A DNA stretch of 22,279 bases from an uncultured Clostridia bacterium (GTDB lineage Bacteria > Bacillota > Clostridia > Oscillospirales > Acutalibacteraceae). Both the position numbers and the translations under genes were made by a program. The stretch is taken from NCBI GenBank assembly GCA_937880805.1, contig CALGRR010000125.1:1-22279 (forward strand), written 5' to 3'. Below the pieces are notes generated by a model. The model did no database searches. It was given only the letters and a program-made list of their open reading frames with translations, and had not been told where the DNA came from. Shown here in pieces: positions 14,676 to 22,279 of this stretch. Position 1 is the stretch's first letter. The number at the start of each line of letters is the position of its first letter.

Positions 14676-15691
14676 TTTGCAAATTCCTCTGCAAGCGATT
14701 TTATAAGACGCAGGCTGTTTTCTGCGTCGCTGTATTTAATAACACAGCCGGGAGAATGAAGGTATCTGCAGGGAATTGAAACGGTTAAAACCTTAACTCC
14801 TCCCCTGCTCTTATGGATAACTCCCGCATCGTTGCCGCCCGCAACAAGGGTTTTGGGCTGGCAGGGAATCCCCTCTCTTTCGGCAACCTCAAAAGCTTTA
14901 TCGAAAAGCTCACGGTTATAAACGGTGCTTCTGTCCATAAACGAAACTGCCCCGCCGTTGCCGCAGATGCAAACTCTTTTTTCATCCTTAACGCCCGAAA
15001 TATCCGCCGCTGTTGTTGTTTCAACAACTATTGCGTAATCGGGTGCTATTGTGAAAGCCGAAGCCTGAGCACCTCTTGTGCCGATTTCTTCCTGAGTGCT
15101 GAAAGAAAACCAGCAGTCATATTCAAGCTCGCTTCTTATCATTTCAATAAAAAGAGCACAGCCTGCACGGTCATCAAGTGCCTTTGCTTTTAAAAAGCCG
15201 TTACCGAACTCAACACTATCCGAGCAGAACCAGGCGGCATCGCCGAGGCGGACATATTCTTCAGCCTCTTCTTTGCTCTTTGCACCGATGTCAATATATA
15301 AATCGTCGATGTCAGGGATTTTTGCTTCATCATCCTTCTTAACAAGATGTATGGGCTTTATTCCGAGTGCACCGACAACGCCCTTTGAGCCAACCTTTAC
15401 GGTTCTGCCGATAATCACTTTTGTGTTTATTCCGCCGACCTTTGCAAACTTAAGGAAGCCTTCGGAGGTTATGCCGGTTATAATCAAGCCCACCTCATCC
15501 ATATGAGCATCAAGCATAACCTTATTCTTTGCGGGATTTTTGCCCTTTTTGAAAACAATGAGATTGCCGAGAGGGTCGGTAAAATACTCATCGGCATAAT
15601 CTTTAATTTTATCTGTAATGTATTCACGCACCGCGTCCTCACGGCCCGAAATACCCGAAAGGGCACAAAGCTCTTTAATCATTTCAAGCAT
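14672..15691 (-). CDS. M42-family metallo-aminopeptidase (first of a tandem pair, downstream copy)
   Basis: A 339-residue cytoplasmic peptidase that trims N-terminal residues from peptides, normally as a TET-type dodecamer. Two-metal site: H63 in LDAHMDEVG, D173 in ALDDRAG, the catalytic/metal glutamates E201-E202 in TQEEIGTRGA, E224 in VVETTTAAD (often Asp in relatives) and H312 in RYLHSPG. Full length. It overlaps the upstream M42 gene by 8 bases and the GNAT gene by 4. Some relatives were once annotated as cellulases or endoglucanases; that name would be wrong here. Confidence 0.9.
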   Translation of the reverse strand: MLEMIKELCALSGISGREDAVREYITDKIKDYADEYFTDPLGNLIVFKKGKNPAKNKVMLDAHMDEVGLIITGITSEGFLKFAKVGGINTKVIIGRTVKVGSKGVVGALGIKPIHLVKKDDEAKIPDIDDLYIDIGAKSKEEAEEYVRLGDAAWFCSDSVEFGNGFLKAKALDDRAGCALFIEMIRSELEYDCWFSFSTQEEIGTRGAQASAFTIAPDYAIVVETTTAADISGVKDEKRVCICGNGGAVSFMDRSTVYNRELFDKAFEVAEREGIPCQPKTLVAGGNDAGVIHKSRGGVKVLTVSIPCRYLHSPGCVIKYSDAENSLRLIKSLAEEFAK

Positions 15692-16718
15692 TTGCTCCGC
15701 CCCTTTCGGTTATATATTCCGCCATAAGCCTTGCGGTGTTTTCTATATCTTCCAGATCACAGATTTCGCAGGCGGTGTGCATATTGCGAAGAGGAACGGA
15801 AAGCAAAGAAGTTTTAACTCCCTTGCCCGAAACCTGAATTTCATCGCAGTTTGTGCCGGTTTTTCCGCCCATAACCTCGTGCTGATAACTGATTTCATTT
15901 TTCTTTGCAAGCTCAACAAGTTTATTGCTCATTTCATAATCAAGTGAGGGTGCAAAACCTATCATTGTTCCGCCGCCGAGTGAAGCATATTTTTCGGCAC
16001 TCACGCCGGGTGCGGATGCAAAGCTCACATCAACCGCAATCGCTTCATCGGGTGCTGCCGCAAAAGCCGCAGCCTGTGCACCGCTGCCGCCCGTTTCTTC
16101 CTGAACGGAAAACATAACGCTGATTTTGCAGTTGAGCTTTTTATCCTTCAGAAGTTCAAGGCATCTTAAAACCGCTGCAACACCTGCTCTGTCATCAATC
16201 GAGGGTGAGCATACTCTGCTTCCCAAAAGCTCGCTGTAGCTGCCGTTGAATGTTATTCTGTCACCAAGCGAAACAAGCTTTGATGCCTCTTCTTTTTTCA
16301 TTCCGATGTCAACGGCAAGCTCATCAAAATCCGTTGCCTTATCGCCTTCACCGGGCTTGCTCAGATGAGGAGGTGTTGATGTTATAACGCCGAAAAGCTT
16401 TTCTTTGCCGTGAACGGTAACATCTGAAGCTGCAAGCACTCTTTTATCTGCACCGCCGCATTTGGCAACCTTGAGAAAGCCGTCTTCATCGATTGCGGTA
16501 ACAACAAGACCTATCTGGTCAAGGTGGGCATCAAGCAGAATATGAACCTCTCCGTTGCCCATACTGCCCGTAACGCTGCCGAGTGCGTCAATTTTTGCGG
16601 GCATATATTTTTCAAGAAGCTCCGCCGCAACCTTTGCCGCCTCATTTTCGGCACCCGAAACACCCTTTGCATCGCAAAGAGCTTTAAGCAAAGCCGAAAC
16701 CTCGCTGAATTTATTCAT
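15684..16718 (-). CDS. M42-family metallo-aminopeptidase (upstream copy)
   Basis: A 344-residue paralogue of the next gene. Metal-site residues are kept: H65 in LDAHLDQIG, D175 in SIDDRAG, E207-E208 in VQEETGGSGA, D230 in AVDVSFA and H314 in RNMHTACE. It differs clearly outside the motifs (alanine-rich, HTACE instead of HSPG), so this is an old duplication, consistent with different substrate preference or a mixed TET complex as known for archaeal TET1/TET2. AAGGA lies 8 bases before the ATG; 13 bases separate it from galK. Confidence 0.9.
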   Translation of the reverse strand: MNKFSEVSALLKALCDAKGVSGAENEAAKVAAELLEKYMPAKIDALGSVTGSMGNGEVHILLDAHLDQIGLVVTAIDEDGFLKVAKCGGADKRVLAASDVTVHGKEKLFGVITSTPPHLSKPGEGDKATDFDELAVDIGMKKEEASKLVSLGDRITFNGSYSELLGSRVCSPSIDDRAGVAAVLRCLELLKDKKLNCKISVMFSVQEETGGSGAQAAAFAAAPDEAIAVDVSFASAPGVSAEKYASLGGGTMIGFAPSLDYEMSNKLVELAKKNEISYQHEVMGGKTGTNCDEIQVSGKGVKTSLLSVPLRNMHTACEICDLEDIENTARLMAEYITERGGANA

Positions 16719-16731
16719 AAGTATTTTCCTT

Positions 16732-18012
16732 TCAGATTACACGGATTCCGCCCTCGGGACGGATGTTGAGAACATAGCAGGATTTTTCGCCGAAAACAGC
16801 ACAAATCTTTGTTTTGAACTCTTCAAGAAGCTCAGCGGGAACAAAAGCCTGAATTGTGCCTGCGAATCCGCCGCCGTGAACTCTCCACGCACCCTTGCCC
16901 TTGAGAATATCCTGGCACATTGCAAGTGCAAGGCTTACGGGCTGTGACGAGGGTGCTTTGCAGGTGTAAACATTCTGATTATACATATATGATGAGAAAC
17001 CGCTTTCAATAATAAGCGATTTGAATTCGGCAAAATCTCCCTTTGCAAGAGCCTCTGCCTGCTTATCAACTCTTTCGTTTTCATTGAAGAAATGAAGTGC
17101 ACGAAGAACTGCTCTGTCGCCCGCAGAATCGCGGATAACCGAGATATTCTTTTCGAACTCTGCTCTGTCAACATCACGGAGAACAGCTTTGCCGAGCTTT
17201 GAAGCCGCAGTTTCCATTTCGCCTCTTACAGCCGCATATTCATCGGTGAGGTCTGCGTGGTTTCCGCCGGTATCAACAATGCAGAGAGCGTGGTTGCAGG
17301 AAGCAAAATCAAAATCTACCTTGTTGATTACGGGAACAGCAGGGTCCTTGAAATCAATCTGAACAAAACCGCCTACCGAACAAGCCATCTGGTCCATAAG
17401 TCCGCAGGGCTTGCCAAAATATTCGTTTTCCGCAAACTGTGCAATCTGTGCGATTTCAACTGCACTTACCTTGCCGTCATTATAAAGATGGTTAAGCATT
17501 GTTCCGAGAAGAACTTCAAATGCTGCGGATGACGAAAGACCCGAGCCCGAAAGAACATCGGAAGCTGTTGCGGCATCGAAGCCGCCTATTTTATAGCCTC
17601 TGTTTTTGAAGCCTGCACAAACGCCTCTTACAAGAGAAGCGGATCTGCCTCTTTCGTTGGGCATAACGCCGAGGTCGCTGAGATCTGCAACATCCATTTT
17701 ATATCCTTCGGATTTAACTCTTACAATATTTTCATCGTTAACAGCCGCAACTGCAGCCGCATCAAGGTTTACGCTTGCTGCAAGCACCTTGCCGTGGTTA
17801 TGGTCGGTATGATTGCCGCCAACCTCGGTTCTGCCGGGAGCACTGAAAACAGCAACCTCTCTGCCCGAGCCGTAAAACTCCTCAAAGCTTTCTGCAATAC
17901 GGATATATCTTGCCTTCTGAGCCTCAATATCCTCTGCTTTATAAATTCCTGAAAGGGCGGCATCATATTCGTTTGTGCCGAGTTTTGCTTTAAGTTCGCT
18001 TGATAAAATCAT
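16732..18012 (-). CDS. galK: Galactokinase
   Basis: Phosphorylates galactose at C1 with ATP, first committed step of the Leloir pathway, cytoplasmic. 426 residues. GHMP-kinase features: the galactokinase signature APGRTEVGGNHTDHNHG (58-74), the ATP loop LSGSGLSSSAAFE (154-166), the catalytic aspartate D207 in CGLMDQMA, and the C-terminal GGGFAGTIQAF loop. The GGNHTDHNHG form (rather than GEHTDYNDG) is the variant common in clostridia. It overlaps the upstream TVP38-like gene by 4 bases. galT, galE and a galactose transporter are not in the window. Confidence 0.93.
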   Translation of the reverse strand: MILSSELKAKLGTNEYDAALSGIYKAEDIEAQKARYIRIAESFEEFYGSGREVAVFSAPGRTEVGGNHTDHNHGKVLAASVNLDAAAVAAVNDENIVRVKSEGYKMDVADLSDLGVMPNERGRSASLVRGVCAGFKNRGYKIGGFDAATASDVLSGSGLSSSAAFEVLLGTMLNHLYNDGKVSAVEIAQIAQFAENEYFGKPCGLMDQMACSVGGFVQIDFKDPAVPVINKVDFDFASCNHALCIVDTGGNHADLTDEYAAVRGEMETAASKLGKAVLRDVDRAEFEKNISVIRDSAGDRAVLRALHFFNENERVDKQAEALAKGDFAEFKSLIIESGFSSYMYNQNVYTCKAPSSQPVSLALAMCQDILKGKGAWRVHGGGFAGTIQAFVPAELLEEFKTKICAVFGEKSCYVLNIRPEGGIRVI

Positions 18013-18791
18013 TTCTGTATATTTCCTTTCTTTTCAAGTTTTTTCATTTTTTGTTTGCTTACGTACTCAACCGTTTTTTCAACTGCCGACCACACGCCGT
18101 TAACCGAAAGCATTGATATTCCCGAGAAGAACGCCAGAAGCATAATCGGAACGAGGAAGCCGGGTGAAAGCGGGTCGAAAACATTACGGCCCACAAAGGT
18201 GTAAGAAATAAGTCGCGGCATAAAGCCTATCACAGAAAGCAGTATAAACCGCCAATAGCCGAAATTGAATGAGCCGTAAATTCCCGATATGCTGTTAATC
18301 GGCATTCCCGGCACAAGACAGAGAGCAATGAGCAAAACGGGATTTCCCGTTCCGTCGCTCCTTATAAGATTGCGGAGCCTTTCATTTTTGCTTATCATTT
18401 TCCACGCACTGCCCGCCCCGAAGCGTTTGCCCGTAAAATATCTTATGCTTGTCAGCACGCAAAAGCCCAGAACATTCACGGGAACCGAAAAATACATCGG
18501 CAGCATAACGCCCGTGAGGAAACATACGGTTGATATGGGATATATCGGAATAAAGCTTTTTATGGCAAAAAGGGCAAGAACAGCAAGAATAAATGCCCAA
18601 CGCTGCTCTATGGATGCTATTCTCTGCTCGAGGTCAAGAAGTTGCTTCTGAATAGCCGCATACCATCGCCACAGTTCTTCAAACTGTAAAGAAAACAGAA
18701 GAATTCCTATCGCCAGGGCCAAAGCAATCAATATCAAACCGCCGAAAAGCAGAATCTTTTTTTGTTTTCGCTTTTTTTTCAAACAGTTCAC
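18009..18791 (-). CDS. TVP38/TMEM64-family (VTT/DedA-like) membrane protein
   Basis: A 260-residue membrane protein. A lysine-rich N-terminus and one helix (about 13-34) precede a short amphipathic stretch (YAAIQKQLLDLEQRIASIEQ, about 44-63) that looks like a coiled coil, then the VTT domain: IPIYPISTVCFLTGVMLP, RYFTGKRFG, and CLVPGMPINSISGIYGSFNFGYWRF. Relatives in the DedA/VTT superfamily move or scramble lipids, including undecaprenyl phosphate carriers. The longest start is GTG 18791, which has no clear ribosome site; an internal TTG at 18782, just after GGTGA, is an alternative. First gene of the seven-gene operon. Confidence 0.82.
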   Translation of the reverse strand: MNCLKKKRKQKKILLFGGLILIALALAIGILLFSLQFEELWRWYAAIQKQLLDLEQRIASIEQRWAFILAVLALFAIKSFIPIYPISTVCFLTGVMLPMYFSVPVNVLGFCVLTSIRYFTGKRFGAGSAWKMISKNERLRNLIRSDGTGNPVLLIALCLVPGMPINSISGIYGSFNFGYWRFILLSVIGFMPRLISYTFVGRNVFDPLSPGFLVPIMLLAFFSGISMLSVNGVWSAVEKTVEYVSKQKMKKLEKKGNIQK

Positions 18792-18820
18792 CGCAATTCA
18801 GTAAATTTTACTAACACTTT

Positions 18821-18849
18821 ATTTTATATTATATTTTAGCTTCGGTCAA
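18821..18849 (-). promoter_or_regulatory. Promoter of the seven-gene operon
   Basis: On the minus strand, TTGACC (18844-18849) and TAAAAT (18821-18826) are 17 bases apart, 5/6 matches each. It lies about 30 bases upstream of the TVP38-like gene, back to back with the dehydrogenase promoter. Confidence 0.55.
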
Positions 18850-18891
18850 CAATATTTCAGTATATTTTTATATTTTATTTTTCAAAATATG

Positions 18892-18915
18892 TGCTATAAT
18901 GGTTATATTAACCAT
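18892..18915 (+). promoter_or_regulatory. Extended -10 promoter with a palindrome at the start site
   Basis: TGCTATAAT (18892-18900) is an extended -10; no good -35 exists, as is common with this type. ATGGTTA-TAT-TAACCAT (18899-18915), a perfect 7-bp inverted repeat, overlaps the expected transcript start and could be a repressor site for the dehydrogenase gene. Confidence 0.55.
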
Positions 18916-18931
18916 TCCGGAGGTAAAAGCA

Positions 18932-19879
18932 ATGAAAATATGCGTTCTTGACGGATATACCGAAAACCCGGGCGACCTTTCGTGGGATTGGCTTTCGGCT
19001 CACGGCGAATACACCGTTTATGACCGTACCCCTGCCGAGCTGATTTACGAAAGGGCAAAGGGATGCGATATAATTATCACCAACAAAACTCCGCTTCGCA
19101 CAGAGCTTCTTGAAAAGCTGCCCGATATTAAATATATAGGACTTTTAAGCACGGGCTTTAACATAGTGGATTGGGAATACTGCAAAGAAAAAGTCATACC
19201 CGTTTGCAATGTGCCGAGCTACAGCACCTCTGCCGTTGCACAGCTTACCTTTGCACTTATTCTTGAACACACAAACGCCGTTGCTCTTCACAGCAATTCA
19301 GTTCATTCGGGCGAATGGAGCAGCTGCAAGGATTTTTGCTATTGGAAAGCTCCGTTATATGAGCTTGACGGCAAAACACTGGGAATAATCGGTTTCGGTA
19401 AAATCGGCAAAGCGGTTGCAAAAATTGCATCGGCATTCGGAATGAGGGTGCTTGCTTCAACAAATCATCCCGCCCCCTTCGGAGATGTTGAATTTGTTGA
19501 AAAAGACGAGCTTCTCGCAAAGAGCGATTTTGTTTCGCTCCACTGCCCCCTCACCGTGCAGACAGACGGTATGGTAAATGCAGATTTCCTTTCAAAAATG
19601 AAAAAAAACGCCGTTCTCATCAACACCTCAAGAGGTCAGGTGATAAATGAAAACGACCTTGCAAATGCACTGAAAAACGGAATAATTGCGGGTGCGGGGC
19701 TTGATGTGCTTTCAACAGAGCCGCCCGCAAAGGATAATCCCCTTTTGGGAATTGAAAATTGCTTCATAACTCCTCACATTGCCTGGGCAGGCTATGAAAC
19801 AAGAGAAAGGCTGATGTCGGTAGTCCGCGAAAATCTCAATGCTTTTATGAACGGCAAACCGCAGAATGTTGTTTGGTAA
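18932..19879 (+). CDS. D-isomer-specific 2-hydroxyacid dehydrogenase
   Basis: An NAD(P)H-linked reductase of 2-oxo acids, cytoplasmic, 315 residues. The nucleotide-binding motif GFGKIG (154-159), the catalytic arginine R234 in NTSRGQVI, E263 in STEPPAKDNP and H282 in TPHIAWAG are all present. The closest-looking relatives are glycerate dehydrogenase/hydroxypyruvate reductases, but lactate-type or other substrates cannot be excluded. The start is ATG 18932, 7 bases after GGAGGT (18919-18924); an in-frame start at 18899 lies on the -10 box and is rejected. Single gene, diverging from the seven-gene operon and converging on glgB. Confidence 0.88.
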   Translation: MKICVLDGYTENPGDLSWDWLSAHGEYTVYDRTPAELIYERAKGCDIIITNKTPLRTELLEKLPDIKYIGLLSTGFNIVDWEYCKEKVIPVCNVPSYSTSAVAQLTFALILEHTNAVALHSNSVHSGEWSSCKDFCYWKAPLYELDGKTLGIIGFGKIGKAVAKIASAFGMRVLASTNHPAPFGDVEFVEKDELLAKSDFVSLHCPLTVQTDGMVNADFLSKMKKNAVLINTSRGQVINENDLANALKNGIIAGAGLDVLSTEPPAKDNPLLGIENCFITPHIAWAGYETRERLMSVVRENLNAFMNGKPQNVVW

Positions 19880-19887
19880 AAAAATAT

Positions 19888-20191
19888 GGGCTGACCGCTT
19901 GGGCGACATTTCATAAGGAAGTTAAGGTTTTTATCGATTCTTTTCCGTTAATAGATTATAAAAAAATCCCGCAATACACAAAGTATTACGGGATTTTTGT
20001 TATTTCCTCTGAACGAAAAATAACCTGATAAAAACTGCTTCGCACCTTAAACAGAGATAGTTTGGATATAGAACAAGGCAAAAAGCGCAGGAATCCTTGA
20101 CGGATTCCGAGCATTTTTAACGCAGTTATATGCCAAAATATCCTGTTTTAAGGCTTAATTTCCTTATGAAATGTCGCCCTTCAGGCAGCCC
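19888..20191. repeat. 304-bp foldback element with long terminal inverted repeats
   Basis: Outer GGGCTG (19888-19893) and CAGCCC (20186-20191) flank an inner inverted repeat at 19901-19926 and 20154-20179 that matches at 25 of 26 bases. Inside are a terminator-like hairpin (19962-19998) and a second long hairpin made of an imperfect 26-base inverted repeat (20045-20070 with 20127-20153), tipped by GGAATCC-TTGAC-GGATTCC (20090-20108). It fills the convergent gap between the dehydrogenase and glgB. No reading frame and no clear target-site duplication. MITE-like by architecture; a structured RNA is the alternative. Confidence 0.65.
19962..19998. terminator. Bidirectional terminator inside the foldback element
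   Basis: AAAAATCCCGCAATAC (19962-19977) pairs with GTATTACGGGATTTTT (19983-19998) with one mismatch and a 5-base loop. It has A and T runs on both sides, so it can end the dehydrogenase transcript and also stop glgB read-through. Confidence 0.75.
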
Positions 20192-20209
20192 CTTTTGTTA
20201 TGCTTATCT

Positions 20210-22213
20210 TTATTTATTTTTTTTCTTCAACACAATAGCAGTTCTGCTCGGCAGATAGCATTTAAAGCCTATCCAGCCTGCAGGCGTGGTGACGGTTTCA
20301 TATTCAACAGAGGTATCAACACGGGAATGACCTCCGAATCCGGCATCATCCGAAGAAAGAGCAACGCTGTAGGTTCCCTTTTCGCCAACGGGCACAAAAT
20401 ATCCGTCAAAGGATTTTGAAGGATGAAAATTGAAAATAAACACGGTGCTTCCTTTTGTATAAATGAGTATTTTATCCTCCTGATGAAGCCATCTGTTTTC
20501 GGCGGACAGGGGCAGCAAATTCCCTTCCTTGAGCAATTTTATCATTGCCTTGTCAAAGCTGTTGAGCTGCATATATCTGAGGTCGGGATTATCAACAAGG
20601 CTCCACTGTCTGCGGCAATAATGATAGCTCCAGCCATTGCCCTCACGGGGAAAATCTATCCATTCGGGGTGGCCGAATTCATTGCCCATAAAGTTAAGGT
20701 ATCCCTGACCTGCCAGAGAAGCGGTAACAAGGCGAATCATTTTATGCAGTGCAATGCCTCTGTCTATTATGAAGCTGTTGGCGGATTTGCTCATACCGGT
20801 ATACATTTCGGCATCGCAAAGCCTGAACATTATTGTTTTATCACCGACCAGAGCCTGATCGTGAGATTCGCAATAGCCGATATTTTTCTCCTGCGGACGG
20901 CGTGATGTGAGCTCATACCAGAGCTTGCCTATATCCCAGTTTTCATCGGTGCTTTCTTTTATGGTTTTTATCCACAAATCAGGCACTCCCATAGATAAGC
21001 GGTAATCAAAGCCTATGCCGCCGTCTTTTACGGGAACACACATTCCGGGCATACCCGACATATCCTCCGCTATTGTGATTGCGTTCGGATTTATTTCGTG
21101 AATCAGCTCGTTTGCAAGCTGCAGATATGTAACGGCATCCGTATCGGTATTCATTGAAAAATACATACCGTAATTCGTAAAGGCACTTCCCAAGCCGTGA
21201 TCGTGATAAAGCATAGAGGTTACGCCGTCAAAACGGAATCCGTCAAAATGAAAAACCTCCATCCAATATTTAAGGTTTGAAAGCAGAAAATGCAGCACCT
21301 CATTTTTGCCGTAATTAAAAAGCTTTGTTCCCCAGGCACTGTGATTGCCCTTTTCGCCTTCGTGGAAAAACTGGTGAACCGTGCCGTCAAATTCATTAAG
21401 CCCCTCGTTGGTATTCTTTACCGCATGAGAATGCACAACATCCAGCAAAACGGCAATGCCCATTTTGTGGGCAGTGTTTATAAGCTCCTTCAGATCGCGG
21501 CTGCTGCCGTAACGGGAAGAAGCGGCAAAAAAGTTGGAAACCTGATAGCCGAATGAGCCGTAATAAGGATGCTCCATAATCGCCATTATCTGAATGGTGT
21601 TATAGCCCAGCTCCTTAATTCTCGGCAGAATGTTTTCGGTAAATTCCTTATATGTGCCAACAGCACCCTTTTCCTGAGCCATACCTATGTGGCATTCATA
21701 GATAAACGGGGTTTTTTCGGGCACAAAGCCGCTGTCGCTCCAGGCGAATTTTTCATATGTATCCTCAATTTCGGCACACCATAAATATGTATCGGGGTCC
21801 TGCACAACACGGGTGGCATAAAGGGGAATGCGACGCAGTATTCTGCCTGAATTTATAACAACAGCCTGCACCTTTTGCCCTGCTTTAAGTGCGTTTCTGC
21901 CCTTGAGATGAACCTCAAAGATTCCGTTTTCAAGCCTTGTCATCGGGCATTCTTCAATGTTCCAGTTGTTGAAGTCGCCCGTGAGATACATCGCTTCGGC
22001 GGCGGGAGCCCATTCTCTGTAAACCCAGCCGGTGCGGGTGCGGTGAAAGCCGAAATATTTATGTCCGTCAGCAAATTTTTTAATCTTTCTGCCGTTGCCT
22101 GTAAGAGCCTTTTTTTTGCTTAAAAAAAGCTCGGTTCTTAAATTAATATCATCTTCAAAGGGTGCCAGATACGGGTCAATTTCCAGAATTCTTTTTTTTG
22201 TTTGCATACTCAT
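20210..22213 (-). CDS. glgB: 1,4-alpha-glucan (glycogen) branching enzyme, GH13_8 type
   Basis: Cuts an alpha-1,4 glucan and re-attaches the piece by an alpha-1,6 bond, making branch points in glycogen. 667 residues. An N-terminal CBM48-like domain (about 55-150, WAPAAEAMYLTGDFNNWN) precedes the GH13 barrel: DVVHSHAVKN (258-267), the nucleophile D329 in DGFRFDG, the acid/base E383 in IAEDMSG, and the third carboxylate D452 in CESHDQAL; then a C-terminal beta domain. The GFRFDGVTSMLYHDHG block is the GH13_8 (eukaryote-like) form rather than the GH13_9 form of enteric bacteria. AGGGGG sits about 7 bases before ATG 22213. Other glycogen genes are not in the window. Confidence 0.93.
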   Translation of the reverse strand: MSMQTKKRILEIDPYLAPFEDDINLRTELFLSKKKALTGNGRKIKKFADGHKYFGFHRTRTGWVYREWAPAAEAMYLTGDFNNWNIEECPMTRLENGIFEVHLKGRNALKAGQKVQAVVINSGRILRRIPLYATRVVQDPDTYLWCAEIEDTYEKFAWSDSGFVPEKTPFIYECHIGMAQEKGAVGTYKEFTENILPRIKELGYNTIQIMAIMEHPYYGSFGYQVSNFFAASSRYGSSRDLKELINTAHKMGIAVLLDVVHSHAVKNTNEGLNEFDGTVHQFFHEGEKGNHSAWGTKLFNYGKNEVLHFLLSNLKYWMEVFHFDGFRFDGVTSMLYHDHGLGSAFTNYGMYFSMNTDTDAVTYLQLANELIHEINPNAITIAEDMSGMPGMCVPVKDGGIGFDYRLSMGVPDLWIKTIKESTDENWDIGKLWYELTSRRPQEKNIGYCESHDQALVGDKTIMFRLCDAEMYTGMSKSANSFIIDRGIALHKMIRLVTASLAGQGYLNFMGNEFGHPEWIDFPREGNGWSYHYCRRQWSLVDNPDLRYMQLNSFDKAMIKLLKEGNLLPLSAENRWLHQEDKILIYTKGSTVFIFNFHPSKSFDGYFVPVGEKGTYSVALSSDDAGFGGHSRVDTSVEYETVTTPAGWIGFKCYLPSRTAIVLKKKNK

Positions 22214-22227
22214 TTCAATCCCCCTAA

Positions 22228-22279
22228 GGTGAATGGAATAATACGAACCGTGATTTTCACGGGCATATTTTCGTTCACC
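22228..22279 (-). promoter_or_regulatory. Upstream region of glgB with nested inverted repeats
   Basis: CCGTGA-TTT-TCACGG (22248-22262) is a perfect 6-bp inverted repeat, and GGTGAA (22228-22233) with TTCACC (22274-22279) forms a wider one that touches the window edge. On the minus strand TATTAT (22238-22243) could be a -10, with no good -35 in view, so the repeat would sit in the promoter spacer. It may be a regulator site; the sequence beyond the edge is needed. Confidence 0.35.

Noticed and set aside
19880..20200. Insertion sequence with transposase in the foldback element
   Set aside because: No open frame of useful length and no target-site duplication could be found; only a non-autonomous element or RNA remains possible.

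Overview
The window reads as chromosomal DNA from a low-GC, endospore-forming Firmicute, most likely a gut-type clostridium of the Oscillospirales/Ruminococcaceae sort (inference). Support for this: a sporulation sigma factor SigG, Firmicutes-type ribosome binding sites (AGGAGG), near-consensus sigma-A promoters with 17-base spacers, LexA boxes that fit the Bacillus consensus, a GH13_8-type branching enzyme, and tandem M42 peptidases. No phage, transposase, CRISPR array, rRNA or tRNA gene was seen.

Layout. 1-405 has no gene. It is an extremely AT-rich stretch followed by five DnaA-box-like 9-mers and a terminator. 406-1563 (-) is a calcineurin-type phosphoesterase. 1564-1889 is a divergent control region that feeds a small one-helix membrane protein (1890-2177, +); its promoter carries three LexA-like boxes, so it looks like an SOS gene. 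2234-3685 (-) is nicotinate phosphoribosyltransferase (NAD salvage). 4006-4254 (+) is a small XRE-type regulator. 4481-6573 (-) is a two-gene unit: an O-antigen-ligase-like membrane protein and a DUF4886/SGNH esterase-like protein, plausibly acting on surface glycans. 6691-10732 (-) is a complete polyamine ABC transporter, potABCD, whose binding protein has a C-terminal membrane anchor. 10733-11050 is a divergent region with a 10-bp-periodic repeat, followed by sigG (11051-11827, +).

11861-18791 (-) is a tight seven-gene operon in the order TVP38/DedA-like membrane protein, galactokinase, two M42 aminopeptidases, a GNAT protein, a YhhN/lysoplasmalogenase-like protein and a secreted phosphoesterase. 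Most junctions overlap by 4-8 bases or are separated by about 11-14 bases. Divergent from it is a D-2-hydroxyacid dehydrogenase (18932-19879, +). 19888-20191 is a structured inverted-repeat element, and 20210-22213 (-) is a glycogen branching enzyme.

Most of the genes are ordinary housekeeping, transport and sporulation genes. The material most worth following up is non-coding or regulatory: the LexA-controlled small membrane protein, the DnaA-box cluster at the left edge, two GGGCTG-ended foldback elements that each fill a convergent gene junction, and the helically phased repeat in front of sigG and potA. Several gene starts were placed from ribosome binding sites rather than at the longest possible start (pncB, potD, the XRE gene, the YhhN gene and the dehydrogenase).
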